64,000 nt of DNA, from positions 11,700,933 to 11,764,932 of the forward strand of contig NC_049995.1 of assembly GCF_000003815.2 (NCBI RefSeq), given 5' to 3'. The first letter of the stretch is position 1. Every line of letters starts with the position of its first letter. Source of the DNA: Branchiostoma floridae. Lineage: Eukaryota; Chordata; Leptocardii; Amphioxiformes; Branchiostomatidae. Both the position numbers and the translations under genes were made by a program. Shown piece after piece: positions 20,501 through 31,448 of the stretch. The notes beneath the pieces were generated by a model that was not told the DNA's origin, made no database searches, and worked only from the letters and a program-made list of their open reading frames with translations.

Positions 20501-23500
20501 ATGGCTGACGCAGACAACATCAGCGCGGTTCGCCCTCGTTCCTACCAAAACGAAAGCTATCTGCACGGGTTTCTTGGAACTGTGGGTGACTTACAGAAGG
20601 ATGGGGTACTGCAGGATGTCGTCCTTGAAGTCGAGGGCCGGCGGTTTCCCTGCCATCGGCTTGTTCTGTCCGCGGCCAGCCCCTACTTCAGGGCCATGTT
20701 TACAAGTGACATGGCGGAAAGTCGGCAAAAGACAGTTGTTTTACAGGTAGGGTTGGCATGACTAGAATGAAACATCAAATATTAAACTTCCCTTTGATGT
20801 GTCCCTCATCATAACCCCCTCCCATTTACGTAGAAAGGTTTAAGTAAAGGTCAATATATTGCTGTTTTTTTTTTGTTTTTAAGTCTTTTTTTCACAACGA
20901 GAAACTGTTTACTAGAATTGTGCATGTAGAATTATTCTATATAAATAACGGAATGGGCTGAGAATTTGAACATACTTATCTTTTAAAACTTTTTAACACA
21001 TGTACATAATATTATAGTTTCGTACTATGGGTTTGAGCATTGTAATGTTCTTCTGTATTCTTCTGCAGTGTTTGGATGCAAGCATTTTCGGGGAGATCCT
21101 GAGGTACATCTACTCAGGAACCCTACATGTGTCTATGGACAAAGTGCAGTCCCTTTACCAGGCAGCTGACCTCCTCCAACTGGGCTATGTGAGAGACACC
21201 TGCAGCAGCTACATGGCCATGAACGTGGAGCGCTCCCACTATATGGACTTGTACAAGTTTGCTGATGTCTTCTCCGTGAACGTTGTTCGTAAAGCTTGTC
21301 TGCAGATGATCCGTAGAAACTTTGTTGAGGTGGGTCGAATGTGTTGATAGTAGCTCACTTCATTCAATTCCCTACCATACAAGGTTGATTCGAATTTGAA
21401 TGAGTTTGTGTGTTTAAAACGTATTGCATGTTACACTTTGTACCATTTCTGCTCGTTCAAGTATATAATGTTAGACGTTATTTTAGAGGAAGTCATCCAC
21501 AAATTTTCATTTTGGGACCATAGCTGTCCGCAGCATAATATAGAAGAGTAAAACCCACTTTTCATGCCTTATTACCTCCATGAAATGTCATGGAGGTTAT
21601 ATTTTACCCTGTGTTTGTCTGTGTGTGTGTCTGTGTATGTGTCTGTGTGTAAACAAGATAACTCAAGAACAGTTGGGTGGATTGGTTTCATACTTGGTGT
21701 GTTGGTAGTGTGTGATGAAAGCTGGAAATGATTAGATTTTGGGCCCCCTTGCGGCTCCCCTTGGTACTGCAGCAGAACTTCCGGATTTGCTATCTCGGTG
21801 TTTTGAACATGCTATGGTCACGATTTTTTAGTATTAGATAGCTCTTGTGCACAGGAAGAAATGACATGAGTTTGGGTCCCCTAGCGTCTAGTTTTGGGAT
21901 AGCAGGCGCATTTTTGTCAAAAACTTCTGAAGACGATACTAGTAACTCGGAACAACGAATTTTCATGATTTTTGGTATGTAGGCACCTTTAATAGACAAT
22001 TTTGTACAAGGTAAGATACTAATTATGCAACATAGGAATGCATTTGCATAATTAATGAGAATATTCTATCATAGCAGTTTTTTCTATGTATCTCTTGTCC
22101 TGGACATGATATGGTCTTGACATTTGGCTGGTAGATAGGTTGCAGTGTCATGACAAAGTGGGGCAGGTTTCAGCCCCCTAACATTTAATTTTGGAACTAC
22201 AGGGGCATTTTTGTCAAGACATTCCAAAGAGGATAACTGCAGAAAGAATTGACGAATTGGCATCATTTTAGGCATGCAGGTAGCTTGGGCAAAGATGTTC
22301 ATAATGATATGTATGATATGCAAATGAGGACTTAATTTGCATAATTAATGAGGGAATTGTATAATTCCATTGTTTGCAATAACTGGACTTCAATAAATGT
22401 AACACTTGTTAATTATGATAGGTGGAATATAAGCAGAAACCAAATATGGTAATGAGGAACTAATTTGCATAATTTATGTAAAAATGGTAAAACCGCCCAT
22501 TGATTAATGATCACCATGCATACATTATGTTAATGTGTTATTCAATTGCATGAAATTCACAAAAGCTCTAAATATTCATGGAGGTATGAGGTCGCCGAAC
22601 TCTAGTTTGTAACTACTAGTATTAGTCTTAACCAATTAAAGTTGTTCCCCATAGTACCACACATGTACAGTACATGTACTCTTCATCTCCACAGGTTGCC
22701 TCCAGCGAGGAGTTCTGCAGCCTGAGTATAAACCAATTGACTGAGATCATCAGCCACGATGAGCTGGATGTTAAAGAGGAGATAACAGTGTGGGTGGCTG
22801 TGGTGAGATGGGTGCAGTACAGCAGGGAGGACAGGTGGGTATTATACAATTATGAATATTGATGTCTACATTGTGTTTACATCATGTGCCATGCATGACT
22901 GCAAAGGCTTCTATGTTGGTTGATTGAAGTGGCTTCCCTCAGTTTGTCTATGTGATTCAATATCCCTGACTTCTATGCAGTAATATAAACACGTTTATAT
23001 CACTCCCATGTCAACCCCTACCCTGTTCCCTACAGACTGCACCATCTCCCCAGCATCCTCCCTCACATCCGCTTTAACCTGCTGACCTCAGACAACACGG
23101 CAGCCATCTTAGGACACCCTCTGGTCAAAGAGGATCCTGGGAGTTCTGAGGTCATCAGGCATGTTATACAGAAATGGAAGCCCAACCTGAAGCCGAGGCT
23201 TGGGATGACAACAGAAATGGTTATGCTGTCCAATACTGAGTCAGTACATACTTCTTCTTCGTATAAATTTCTAGGTCTACAATCCTTGTGCAGGGTTATT
23301 CTTCATGTTGAGGTCCTGTTTTACGCATTTTCAGAGTCTTACTCTAGCCTCTAGTAGTGCTCTGTACCAACTCATACTGAATCCCATTTCTCTGTGGCTA
23401 CAAGATTAGATCGAAATATGATAGTAGTAGTTGTTGTGATTTCGGCCTTATTTCTGAGGAAAAGCTACGAGTTTCCATTCCAGTTTCATGAAAGAATAAT

Positions 23501-24439
23501 TTGTGTTCTATCCTATTCAGTTCGAAAGAGCTCCTTTTCATGAACCCTCTGGAAGGGAGGTACATCAGCTGCAGTTACAAACCAGAGGACTTCCCTTGCA
23601 TCACAGACGTGACAGTCACCAGAGATAACAACATCTACATCCTGACTCGTAAAGAAACGAGTAACGGTGAGTTGTCCGTGCTGAAGTACAACCATGCGGG
23701 GAATGTGTGGGAACATGCTGGTATGTCCTCAGTATCTAAGTCGCTGAGACTGGACAACGATTCTACATGGTACGATGAGCACCTTGTTGAAGTTGATGGG
23801 ATTTTGTACTATCTTGCTGCCGATGTAGAGGATGACAGTGGATTGGTGTGGATGAGAAAGTACAACTGGCTCACAGACCAGTGGCAGGAGTGTGCACAGC
23901 TGCAACTTGACAATACTGAATACGACTACAGTGAAGCATTGGCATGCAGTTCACACCTCTATTTCCTGACAAGCTTGGAACTGCATCGCTACGACCCGAG
24001 CCAGGACCGTTGGTGCAAGCGGAGCCCAGCATCAGAGCCCGATCTTGACATCTATTCAGCCGTTACCATGGGAACAGATGTGTTCTGCGCGGATTGTGAC
24101 TTCAGACAGACCATGATGTACGACACAGAGTCAGACCGTTGGCAGAAGCTGCAAGGCTGGCCGAACAAAGGAAACCGTAAAGTGAATAATTCTCCCTGTC
24201 TTTTCGTAATGGACAACCAGCTCCACATATGGTTAAGCTGTCTCAATGACGACGATATTAACGACGAACATCTCGTATATGTGTACGACAGGTCTGCTGA
24301 TGCCTGGAGAGACTTGAAGGCTACTCTGCCAAATAAGACATATTTTTCGCCTGCCCTTATGTACCCTGTGGCACGTATGTACCTACCATACCTTAAGGGG
24401 GCACAAAAACACATCACTTCTTACGCCTGTCAGCGTTAA
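20501..24439 (+). CDS. K1: BTB-BACK-kelch protein, 589 aa
   Basis: Likely Cullin-3 E3 ligase substrate adaptor. Exons: 20501-20746, 21069-21329, 22695-22834, 23036-23239, 23521-24439. Phases are 0,0,2,2, all GT-AG. The start MADADNISAV matches the paralogues; an in-frame ATG at 20438 is upstream and not conserved. Exons 1-2 (residues 1-169) form the BTB domain and 3-box ([19 protein letters not shown], then YKFADVF). Exons 3-4 (to about 284) form BACK. Exon 5 is a divergent kelch propeller with five clear Y(D/N)-x5-W blade ends (for example YDPSQDRW, YDTESDRW, YDRSADAW) but without the usual Gly-Gly pairs. Intron 4 uses donor GTCAGT, chosen over a nearby GTACAT to keep phase. Intron 2 holds a MITE. 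Polyadenylation signals lie at 25022-25031. Confidence 0.87.
21574..22605 (+). repeat. MITE-like repeat (TCATGGAGGT family), copy 2, in K1 intron 2
   Basis: Opens with the hairpin ACCTCCATGA-aatg-TCATGGAGGT (21574-21597), then a GT/CTGT-rich run and 'actcaagaacagttggg'. Closes near 22605 with ATTCATGGAGGTATGAGG. It shares its interior with copy 1 at 19737. It lies wholly inside the intron (21330-22694), clear of splice sites. Confidence 0.65.
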
Positions 24440-25800
24440 TGTGTGGACTAAGCACACATACAGTACAGAGCAATGCAGTCTTTTTCAAGCTATTCATTCA
24501 GTTCTCAGCTTTTGAAGAATGCCTACACAATGGGATAGACATTTTACCTGATTTTATACTTAGGAAAATTTTGTCATAGAAATAATTACTTCTTTCTAAT
24601 CGATATAGGACACTTTTATAATTAACTGGGTTAATGTTATGGACAGTTAATGTAATTTTCTAGCATTTTTTAGCATTAGATATTTACTGATAGATACACA
24701 GAGTAACCCTTTTGTCAAGTGCTATTCTGTTTGAAAGACTATTGTACTTTGTAGTTCTTACTTTTATAATTTGCGTCATATGAATTTTATATCAACCTTT
24801 TGTATCTAATTTAGTACCTTTCCATTCCCTTCCATTTGCCATGACAAACTAACAATCCTATTTGTATTGCAAACATTTATTCATGTTTTTTATTCCAATG
24901 TGGCTAATTTGTCACTGGTTACGTTTTAATGCAAAGGGTTACAGCATTTTTTATTGATTATATAACTTAACTTTGCACTTTATAATTAAGGTCCATACCC
25001 ATGTGCGATACCCAGTATTGCAATAAATAAAATCAAATTTTTGTAGTGATTCTGTTTCATAAACTGACCGACGAATAGATGTTATACGTTTCGCATAAAA
25101 CTGATGGTGCACAAAAGAGCTAAGACTTAACCCATGTTCAACATGATTAGAAGTAAATGTCATGTCTATTCATTTATGTTAACAAAGATAAAAAAACTGG
25201 TGAAGCGGTAGTTTCACTCTGATCCACCAAAAGGCCCAACGTCTGCATCAGGATAAACCAATAGCCCATCAGGGACAAAATAGGGCTGACCACAGCTTTA
25301 TAACACTACAGTCACTTACACGTGCCAACATACAAAAAATCTTACGTAAACAAGGTACAGCCATATGTAAAGTACTAGATTACCATAGATTAACGTGTTA
25401 AATAATCGCCTTTGCCTAGACCATTGAGGTATGGAACTTATTACCATCAGTAGGGTAGGGACCCGCGGCCGGTATCGGTACGAAACCGGTCAGGTTATGT
25501 AGAGGACGGTAGTTAGATAGCTTTTAACAACGCAGCTGCCACCCTTCCGCGTTCATAGATGAAGCATTTATGGTATTTTTGTGGCTCTTTTGTTAACGAA
25601 GGCAGGTATAACATTAGTTTTATTGAATATTATGATTGTATGCAATTAGCTAGCTCAACGACCGTGGAAGGTTAAATATAGTATATTTAATATCATTTCG
25701 TTATTTACCACTGACTTGCCGTACACCCAAAATCCTTCCATCTCAATGGATGGTAGTACTGTAACTGATACATTATGTGGGTAATCAGCACAAGCCTACG
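24440..25800. other. K1 3' UTR and K1-K2 spacer
   Basis: Holds the K1 3' UTR up to the overlapping AATAAA signals at 25022-25031, then the K2 5' flank. A short stub of an ACCGGTAC-type element lies at 25451-25490. No further gene is recognised. Confidence 0.6.
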
Positions 25801-25813
25801 TGACCTTTGACCT
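25801..25813 (-). promoter_or_regulatory. Perfect DR1 upstream of K2
   Basis: TGACCTTTGACCT, whose complement is AGGTCA-A-AGGTCA: two exact half-sites with 1-bp spacing, 20 bp before the K2 ATG. This is the best-preserved copy of the box shared by the array. It could bind an HNF4/RXR/COUP-TF-type receptor, or lie in the 5' UTR. Confidence 0.55.
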
Positions 25814-25833
25814 GTAGCATCATCATCATCAAC

Positions 25834-28800
25834 ATGGCTGCCGCAGACCAAGAACCCCACGTCAGCGCAGTTCGTCCTCGTTCCTACCAAGACGAGAGCT
25901 ATCTGCGCGGATTTCTTGGAACTGTGGGTGACTTACAGAAGGATGGAGCACTTCAGGATGTCGTCCTGGAAGTCGAGGGCCGGCAGTTTCCCTGCCATCG
26001 GCTTGTTCTGTCCGCGGCCAGCCCCTACTTCAGGGCCATGTTTACAAGTGACATGGCGGAAAGTCGTCAGAAGACGGTTGTTTTACAGGTAGGGTTGGCG
26101 TGACTTGTGGTTTAGAATTGGGTGGAACAGGCAATTTCCAATGATGCAAAAGAACACTAAAACAACGGAAATCCATTGTTTACCCAAACCAGAAGCAAGA
26201 ATTGAATATGTTGGAGTTCAGGGTAGAATCTACAAAAATGTGAAAATAAGCTCAAGTTTGTTCGTTTTCCCAGAAAAAACACTTTGAAATGACCCCCAGC
26301 GGAGGTCACCATACTGCAGCCGTCACACGGAACTAGAGGGAACAGGATTCGTGCACGAAATTCTACCCACCCAAACAATCATCGCAACCCAAGTCATACA
26401 GCCTCAAAACTTACGTATTCCTCAACTATCCACCACTCGGTGATGTGCACATAAAAATTCTATGGCTTTTCAAGTACTGCGACGTACTACTAGTATTTTG
26501 TGCCCGACCTACTTTTGACCACGGGGGTCGCCCATAAATACTGTGTTATGCGACCTTAACCTTATTGTTATGTAGAGGTCAAAGGTCCGTCAAGGAGGGT
26601 AAAGGTCAACTTTGCGCGTCACCTTATCATTATATGCATTTTTTAAAAACTTTTGCTATCAGAAACACATTGCTATATGTGCAAATTGCTAAAAATTATG
26701 TAGATACAATAGCAGAATTGGGTGATTTTTCACCATTATGTATTAAAAGAAATGGCATGTATTACTATGTAGACGTTTGAACATTTTGACATTGTATTCT
26801 TTTGCAGGGTATGGATGCAGGCATGTTTGAGGAGATCCTGAATTACATCTACTCGGGAACCCTTCAAGTATCGATGGACAGAGTGCAGCCCCTGTACCAG
26901 GCAGCCGACCTCCTCCAACTGGACTATGTGAGAGACACCTGCAGCAGCTACATGGCCATGAATGTGGAGTGCTCCACCTGTGTGGACCTGTACAAGTTTG
27001 CTGATGTCTTTTCTCTGGACATTGTCCAGAAAACTTGTCTGCAGTTGGTCCTTACAAACTTTGTTGAGGTGGGTCTGATATTTTGACAGTTTGTAATTTA
27101 ATTTTTTTTCTTCCCTTTCATAGTTAGGTGGCTTTGTATCCCTCTTGAAATCCTAGACGGATGAGTGTGCTGAAATGCAATTTACAGTAATAAGTAGAGA
27201 GACAACAAGGTGTTATTTTAGAATATGTCATTTAAAAAAATGAATGTCTTAACCCCCACCCCCAGAATGATAAAAAAGGATAATATAACTTACTTTTCAA
27301 TTTTCGTCATCATCATCAGTTTTAACAAGCCTTTACTAGTGAAAGGTTACTTTTCACCATACCATATATGTACTCTACTCTTCCACAGGTTTCCTCCAGC
27401 AAGGAGTTCTGTAGCCTGAGTGTGAATCAGCTCACTGAGATCATCAGCCACGATGGGCTGGATGTTAAAGAGGAGACAACAGTGTGGGAGGCTGTGGTGA
27501 GATGGGTGCAGCACAGCAGGGAGGACAGGTGGGTGTCATTATATGTATGAAATATAGGTGCCTTTAAGCCCATAAGCAGTTACTCAAGCAACTGGATATG
27601 ATTTTGGAAATGGTCAGAAGTTTCAAATAGAATCCACTAGTTTTCGTCAGTGACACTGAAGAGATCTTGTTGAAAAGGTTTTTTATCCTAGCTGTGAATT
27701 GGTATGTAATGGAGATCTAGTTGAAGAACAGGTTTATCCTAAATAGGAATTAATCTGCAAAAAGGGAGGAAGACATTTTTTTCAATAGACCTAAACCTAC
27801 AAAGGTAAGACAAGTTAAGACGAATACTAGTGGATGCTCGTTGAAACGTCTGACCGTTTCCAAAATCATATCCATTTGCTTGAGTAGCTGCTTTTCGGCG
27901 TATCTTATTACCTGGATGTCTAACCTTCATCGACATATAGATGCCTTTCATTTGCCTTTGCTAATGGTATGGATGCATTGTTAACCTTCATTGATAACTG
28001 AAACTTGATTTTATTGATGGCATTAATGGCATTATCAGTGACATAATTCAACATCCACGAATGTTCTACAGTGTTGTGAAATAATGTCCCCTAAATTCAC
28101 CCCTACCCTATATCCTCCAGACTGTACTGCCTACCCAGCATCCTTTCTTACATCCGCTTCAACCTACTGAGCTCAGACGACACGACAGCCATCTTTGAAC
28201 ACCCCCTGGTCAGGGAGGATCCTGGAAGTTCTGAGGTCATCAGGAAGGTGGTACAGAAAGGGAACCCCAACCCCAAGCCAAGACATGGAATGACCACAGA
28301 AATGGCAGTGCTGTCTAATTCGCCCAGCAAGTTAGTATACTTTTGTGTCTAGCTCTGTAAGATATGAACAATCTTTGAACAATATCATTCCATTTTGTAA
28401 TCTTGCAATAAATGTACTATTCATTAAGTTTTAACATAAACTTAAGGTACTTAAAGTAATTTGTTAAGGAGTTACAAGACTTTATAGAATAGTGCATATT
28501 GTGATTTTAGCCTTATCCCTGTAGAAATATGAGTTTCCTGTCCAGTTTTGTTGACAGTTTCCAATGCATTTTGTCCTCTCCAGGTCCAAGGAGCTTCTCT
28601 TCATGAACCCACAGGAAGGGAAGTACATCAGCTTCAGCTACAAAGCAGAAGACCTCCCTAGTTTTACATGCATGACAGTCACCAGTGATAATGATATCTA
28701 CATCCTTGAAACTACAAAATCAGAGGATAAGAATCAGCTGTCCCTGTTCAAGTACAACCATGCAGAAAACGTCTGGGAACAGGCAGGTGTATCCACTATA

Positions 28801-29454
28801 TCTAACATGAGACCGGACTTTTGCTCGGAAAGCCTTTTTGAAGTTGATGGGGTTTTGTATTTCATGTTTGTTGAAGCTGGAGAAGACCATGCATTGCCAC
28901 AGATCAGAAAGTACAACCAGCATACAAACCAGTGGCAGGAGTGTTCACGTCTGCAACTTACCAGAACTGTATATGAGCATGCAATGTTGTCCTGTGGCCC
29001 AAACCTGTATTTCCTCACAGACATGGAAATGCATAGCTACGACCCGAAGCAGGACCGTTGGCGCAACAAGAGTCCACCAATACTCATACCGGATGTCAGC
29101 ACAGCCGTTGCCATAGGAACAGAGATTTTCTGCACGGATTTTGAATTCACTCAGACTATGGTGTACGACACATTGTCAGACGGATGGCAGGAACTGCAAG
29201 GCTGGCCGAACCCAGAAAACTTTGATGTTAAATGCCTGCCCACTTTTTTCGTACTGAAGAACCAGCTGCACATATTATTAACCTGTACATCTGAGTCCCA
29301 GGAAGGGTACATTCATCTGGTGTATGTGTATGACAGGTCTGCTGATGCTTGGAGAGAGTTGAAGGCTAATCTGCCTAATAAGGAGTATTATGCAGGTGGT
29401 TCTTTTTCCCCTGTGGCACGTATATACCTGCCATATCTTAAGGGGCATGCATAA
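25834..29454 (+). CDS. K2: BTB-BACK-kelch protein, 578 aa
   Basis: Likely Cul3 adaptor. Exons: 25834-26088, 26808-27068, 27389-27528, 28121-28330, 28584-29454. The phases are as in K1. The N-terminus (MAAADQEPHVSAV) is three residues longer than in K1. Exon 1 differs from K1 at few positions, while exon 5 differs at many (for example SFSYKAEDLPSFTCMT against SCSYKPEDFPCITDVT), so substrate-facing loops have diverged. Blade ends visible in exon 5 include YNHAENVW, YNQHTNQW, YDPKQDRW, YDTLSDGW and YDRSADAW. Two further DR1-like sites lie in intron 1 (26576-26588 and 26597-26608). An AATAAA at 29962-29967 follows a 15-base poly-C run. Confidence 0.87.
26576..26608 (+). promoter_or_regulatory. 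Pair of DR1-like sites in K2 intron 1
   Basis: AGGTCAAAGGTCC (26576-26588), an exact DR1 apart from its last base, followed by GGGTAAAGGTCA (26597-26608). The second site corresponds to the intron-1 site found in the other copies. Confidence 0.45.
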
Positions 29455-30149
29455 AGCACATCACCTCTTAGGCCCAAACTTTTCAGCACTGATGTGTAGT
29501 ATAAGGATCTGAAGAGCATTGTCTTCGGATGGGTTTAATAATATTTTTGTTTAGATATTGGGTTTTTGTATGCTCTCACAATGTGAGAGACCTTATGGTA
29601 TATTTTATATTTTTAAGTAGCATTTTTGAGTAGCATTTTTATCACCAGTAATTAGCAGCCATTATATTTATTGTAAAACTTTGACCATCATTCTACTTGT
29701 GTTCCATTATTAGATGGTATATGTTTCCTATAACGTGCTTAACTTTTTGTCGATCTCTTTATATTTTAGTCTAACAACTATCATTTATATCGTCTGTAAG
29801 CTCTTTATTATACTTGTATTCTGTTATTGGAGTCCAAATATTACCCCTAGTTTGCGTAATGTTGTGTTTGGTGATCTCTCTTTATATGTTTAATAGCCTG
29901 ACTAAATCACGCATCGTGCAGTCCCCGCATGTTTCAGACCCCCCCCCCCCCCCCGAGGGACAATAAAAACCTTGATAGTGGCATTCACCGTGAGGAAGAA
30001 TGTTGATCACTATAATATATGTACATGTACTTTGATCTTAACTCCTTCTAAAGAGTCACTTCCATTGTTATGTAAATTTATTTAGGTCACAATAGTTTCT
30101 ATGTTTCCATATACAATGTATATGTTTTCACATCTGACTATAAATATTT
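29455..30149. other. K2 3' UTR and spacer
   Basis: 3' UTR to AATAAA at 29962-29967, including a poly-C tract at about 29940-29954. The phrase 'tagcctgactaaatcac' recurs in the K6 3' flank ('tagcctaactaaatcac', near 53189), so these UTRs share ancestry. Confidence 0.55.
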
Positions 30150-31010
30150 AGCTTACCGCATACAAGAGAGAAGGCGTCAGTCTGTTGTGTCCTGGTCTTC
30201 ACTCTTCATGTGACGTACCTGTGACTCTCCAAGCATTTATCTAGCCTAGACTTGAACTGATTGACACTATCAGCTGCAACTATTGTATCTGGTAAAGAGT
30301 TCCAGTTGGGGACAGTTCTATCTAAAAGTTTGACTTCTCACCCTAGTCCTTGCCAGTGGGACCTTTAGCTTAAGACTGTGCCTTCTAGTTCCACAGGAGT
30401 GAAGAAACTGTGGACCAGGATCCTGTCAATGATTTTGAACACCTGGATTTTGTCCCCTCTCTACCGCCTATTTCCCAAGGTTGGAATCTTGAGTCTCTGA
30501 AGTCTGGAACTGTAAGATAGTTCTCTTAGAGTAGTAATTATTCTTGTGCCCCTTCTCTGTACCTTTTCCAAGTCTTGCTTGCCCACCTTGTAGTGTGGCC
30601 CCCAGATGACATTGCCGTATTCCAAGTGTGGTCTAATCATTGTCTTGAAGAGGATTGGCATTGTTTGTTCGTCCAGGTTAGCAAAATACCTCTTGATCAG
30701 CCCCAACATCTGCTTTCCCTTATTCTTCGCTGTTGCTGTATGTGTATAGAATTTGAGGTGATGATCAAATATCACTCCCACGTCCTCCTCTGTCTCATGT
30801 AATTCCTGGTCCCCTGTGGTATAACTCAGCCTGTTGTTGTTGTTTCTAAGGTGCAACGCTTTACACTTGCCCACATTGAAGGGTAACTGCCAGGATGTAG
30901 ACCAGTCCCTCAGAGCTTCTAAGTCCTTTTATAAGGTTTTCCGACCCTTGTTCTTTACACCATGGTAGAGTTTACTGTCATCTGCAAATATTCTGACTGC
31001 TATGCAGATA
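30150..31010 (-). mobile_element. CR1/L2-like LINE fragment (reverse transcriptase C-terminus)
   Basis: The minus strand encodes SDSKLYHG near 30960, then WQLPFNVGKCKALHL. The thumb region follows, with FDHHLKFYTHTATAKNKGKQ, MIRPHLEYGNVIWGPHY and LEKVQRRGTRIITTL. The frame breaks at a few stops, and the 3' end matches the fragment at 4975-5258. The LEYxxxxWxP and LEKVQRR motifs are typical of CR1/L2-type polymerases. Inactive and 5'-truncated. Confidence 0.85.
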
Positions 31011-31412
31011 GATACGAAGTGTCGTGCCGTGTGCTATTCTGTCTCAAAGACCATTGTAAAGGTAATCATGTAAATGTCATGTTAACAAAGAAATGTCCAA
31101 ACGGGTACAAGGTTAGTCCCAATGTAAACCACCAGCAGGCCCACCATCTGATTACTATATAACTTAACACAAATTCAGATCAGGCCAAGACGTGCACATG
31201 TCGAAAATCGTGAAAACTCTTTATAATCAGGCACATATTTTCACTGCAAAATCAACAATCAAGTAAACTGTACGGATAATATAACATTCCTGCCAGCGGA
31301 AAAGATATCGATATCGGTTATTTATATTTTCATTGTAGTAACCATTCCTTTCGAGGGATTAAGACAGAACACATACTGCTACATTATGTGGGTCATAAGT
31401 GTATGACTTCCT
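31011..31412. other. K2-K3 spacer, 5' flank of K3
   Basis: No gene is recognised. The last 60 bases carry the array's shared upstream words (CTACATTATGTGGGT, then CCTTTGAC, then CCATCATCATTAAC before ATG). In K3 the TGACCT box is degenerate (ACCCTTTGACACC at 31413-31425). Confidence 0.4.
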
Positions 31413-31448
31413 ACCCTTTGACACCAGGGTCATACCATCATCATTAAC

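Larger units (their letters stand above)
23200..26088 (+). repeat. Segmental duplication, copy A (K1 3' half to K2 exon 1)
   Basis: Aligns with 33315-36728. Shared parts are K1/K3 intron 4 (281 bp in each, one substitution seen), the kelch exon, the 3' flank ('caataaataaaatca', 'catgattagaagtaaatgtcatgtctattcattt'), and the region upstream of K2/K4 ('aatattatgattgtat', 'gctagctcaac', 'aaatccttccatctc'). Copy B carries an extra element at 35612-36064, of which only a stub is visible here near 25451-25490. Confidence 0.75.
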
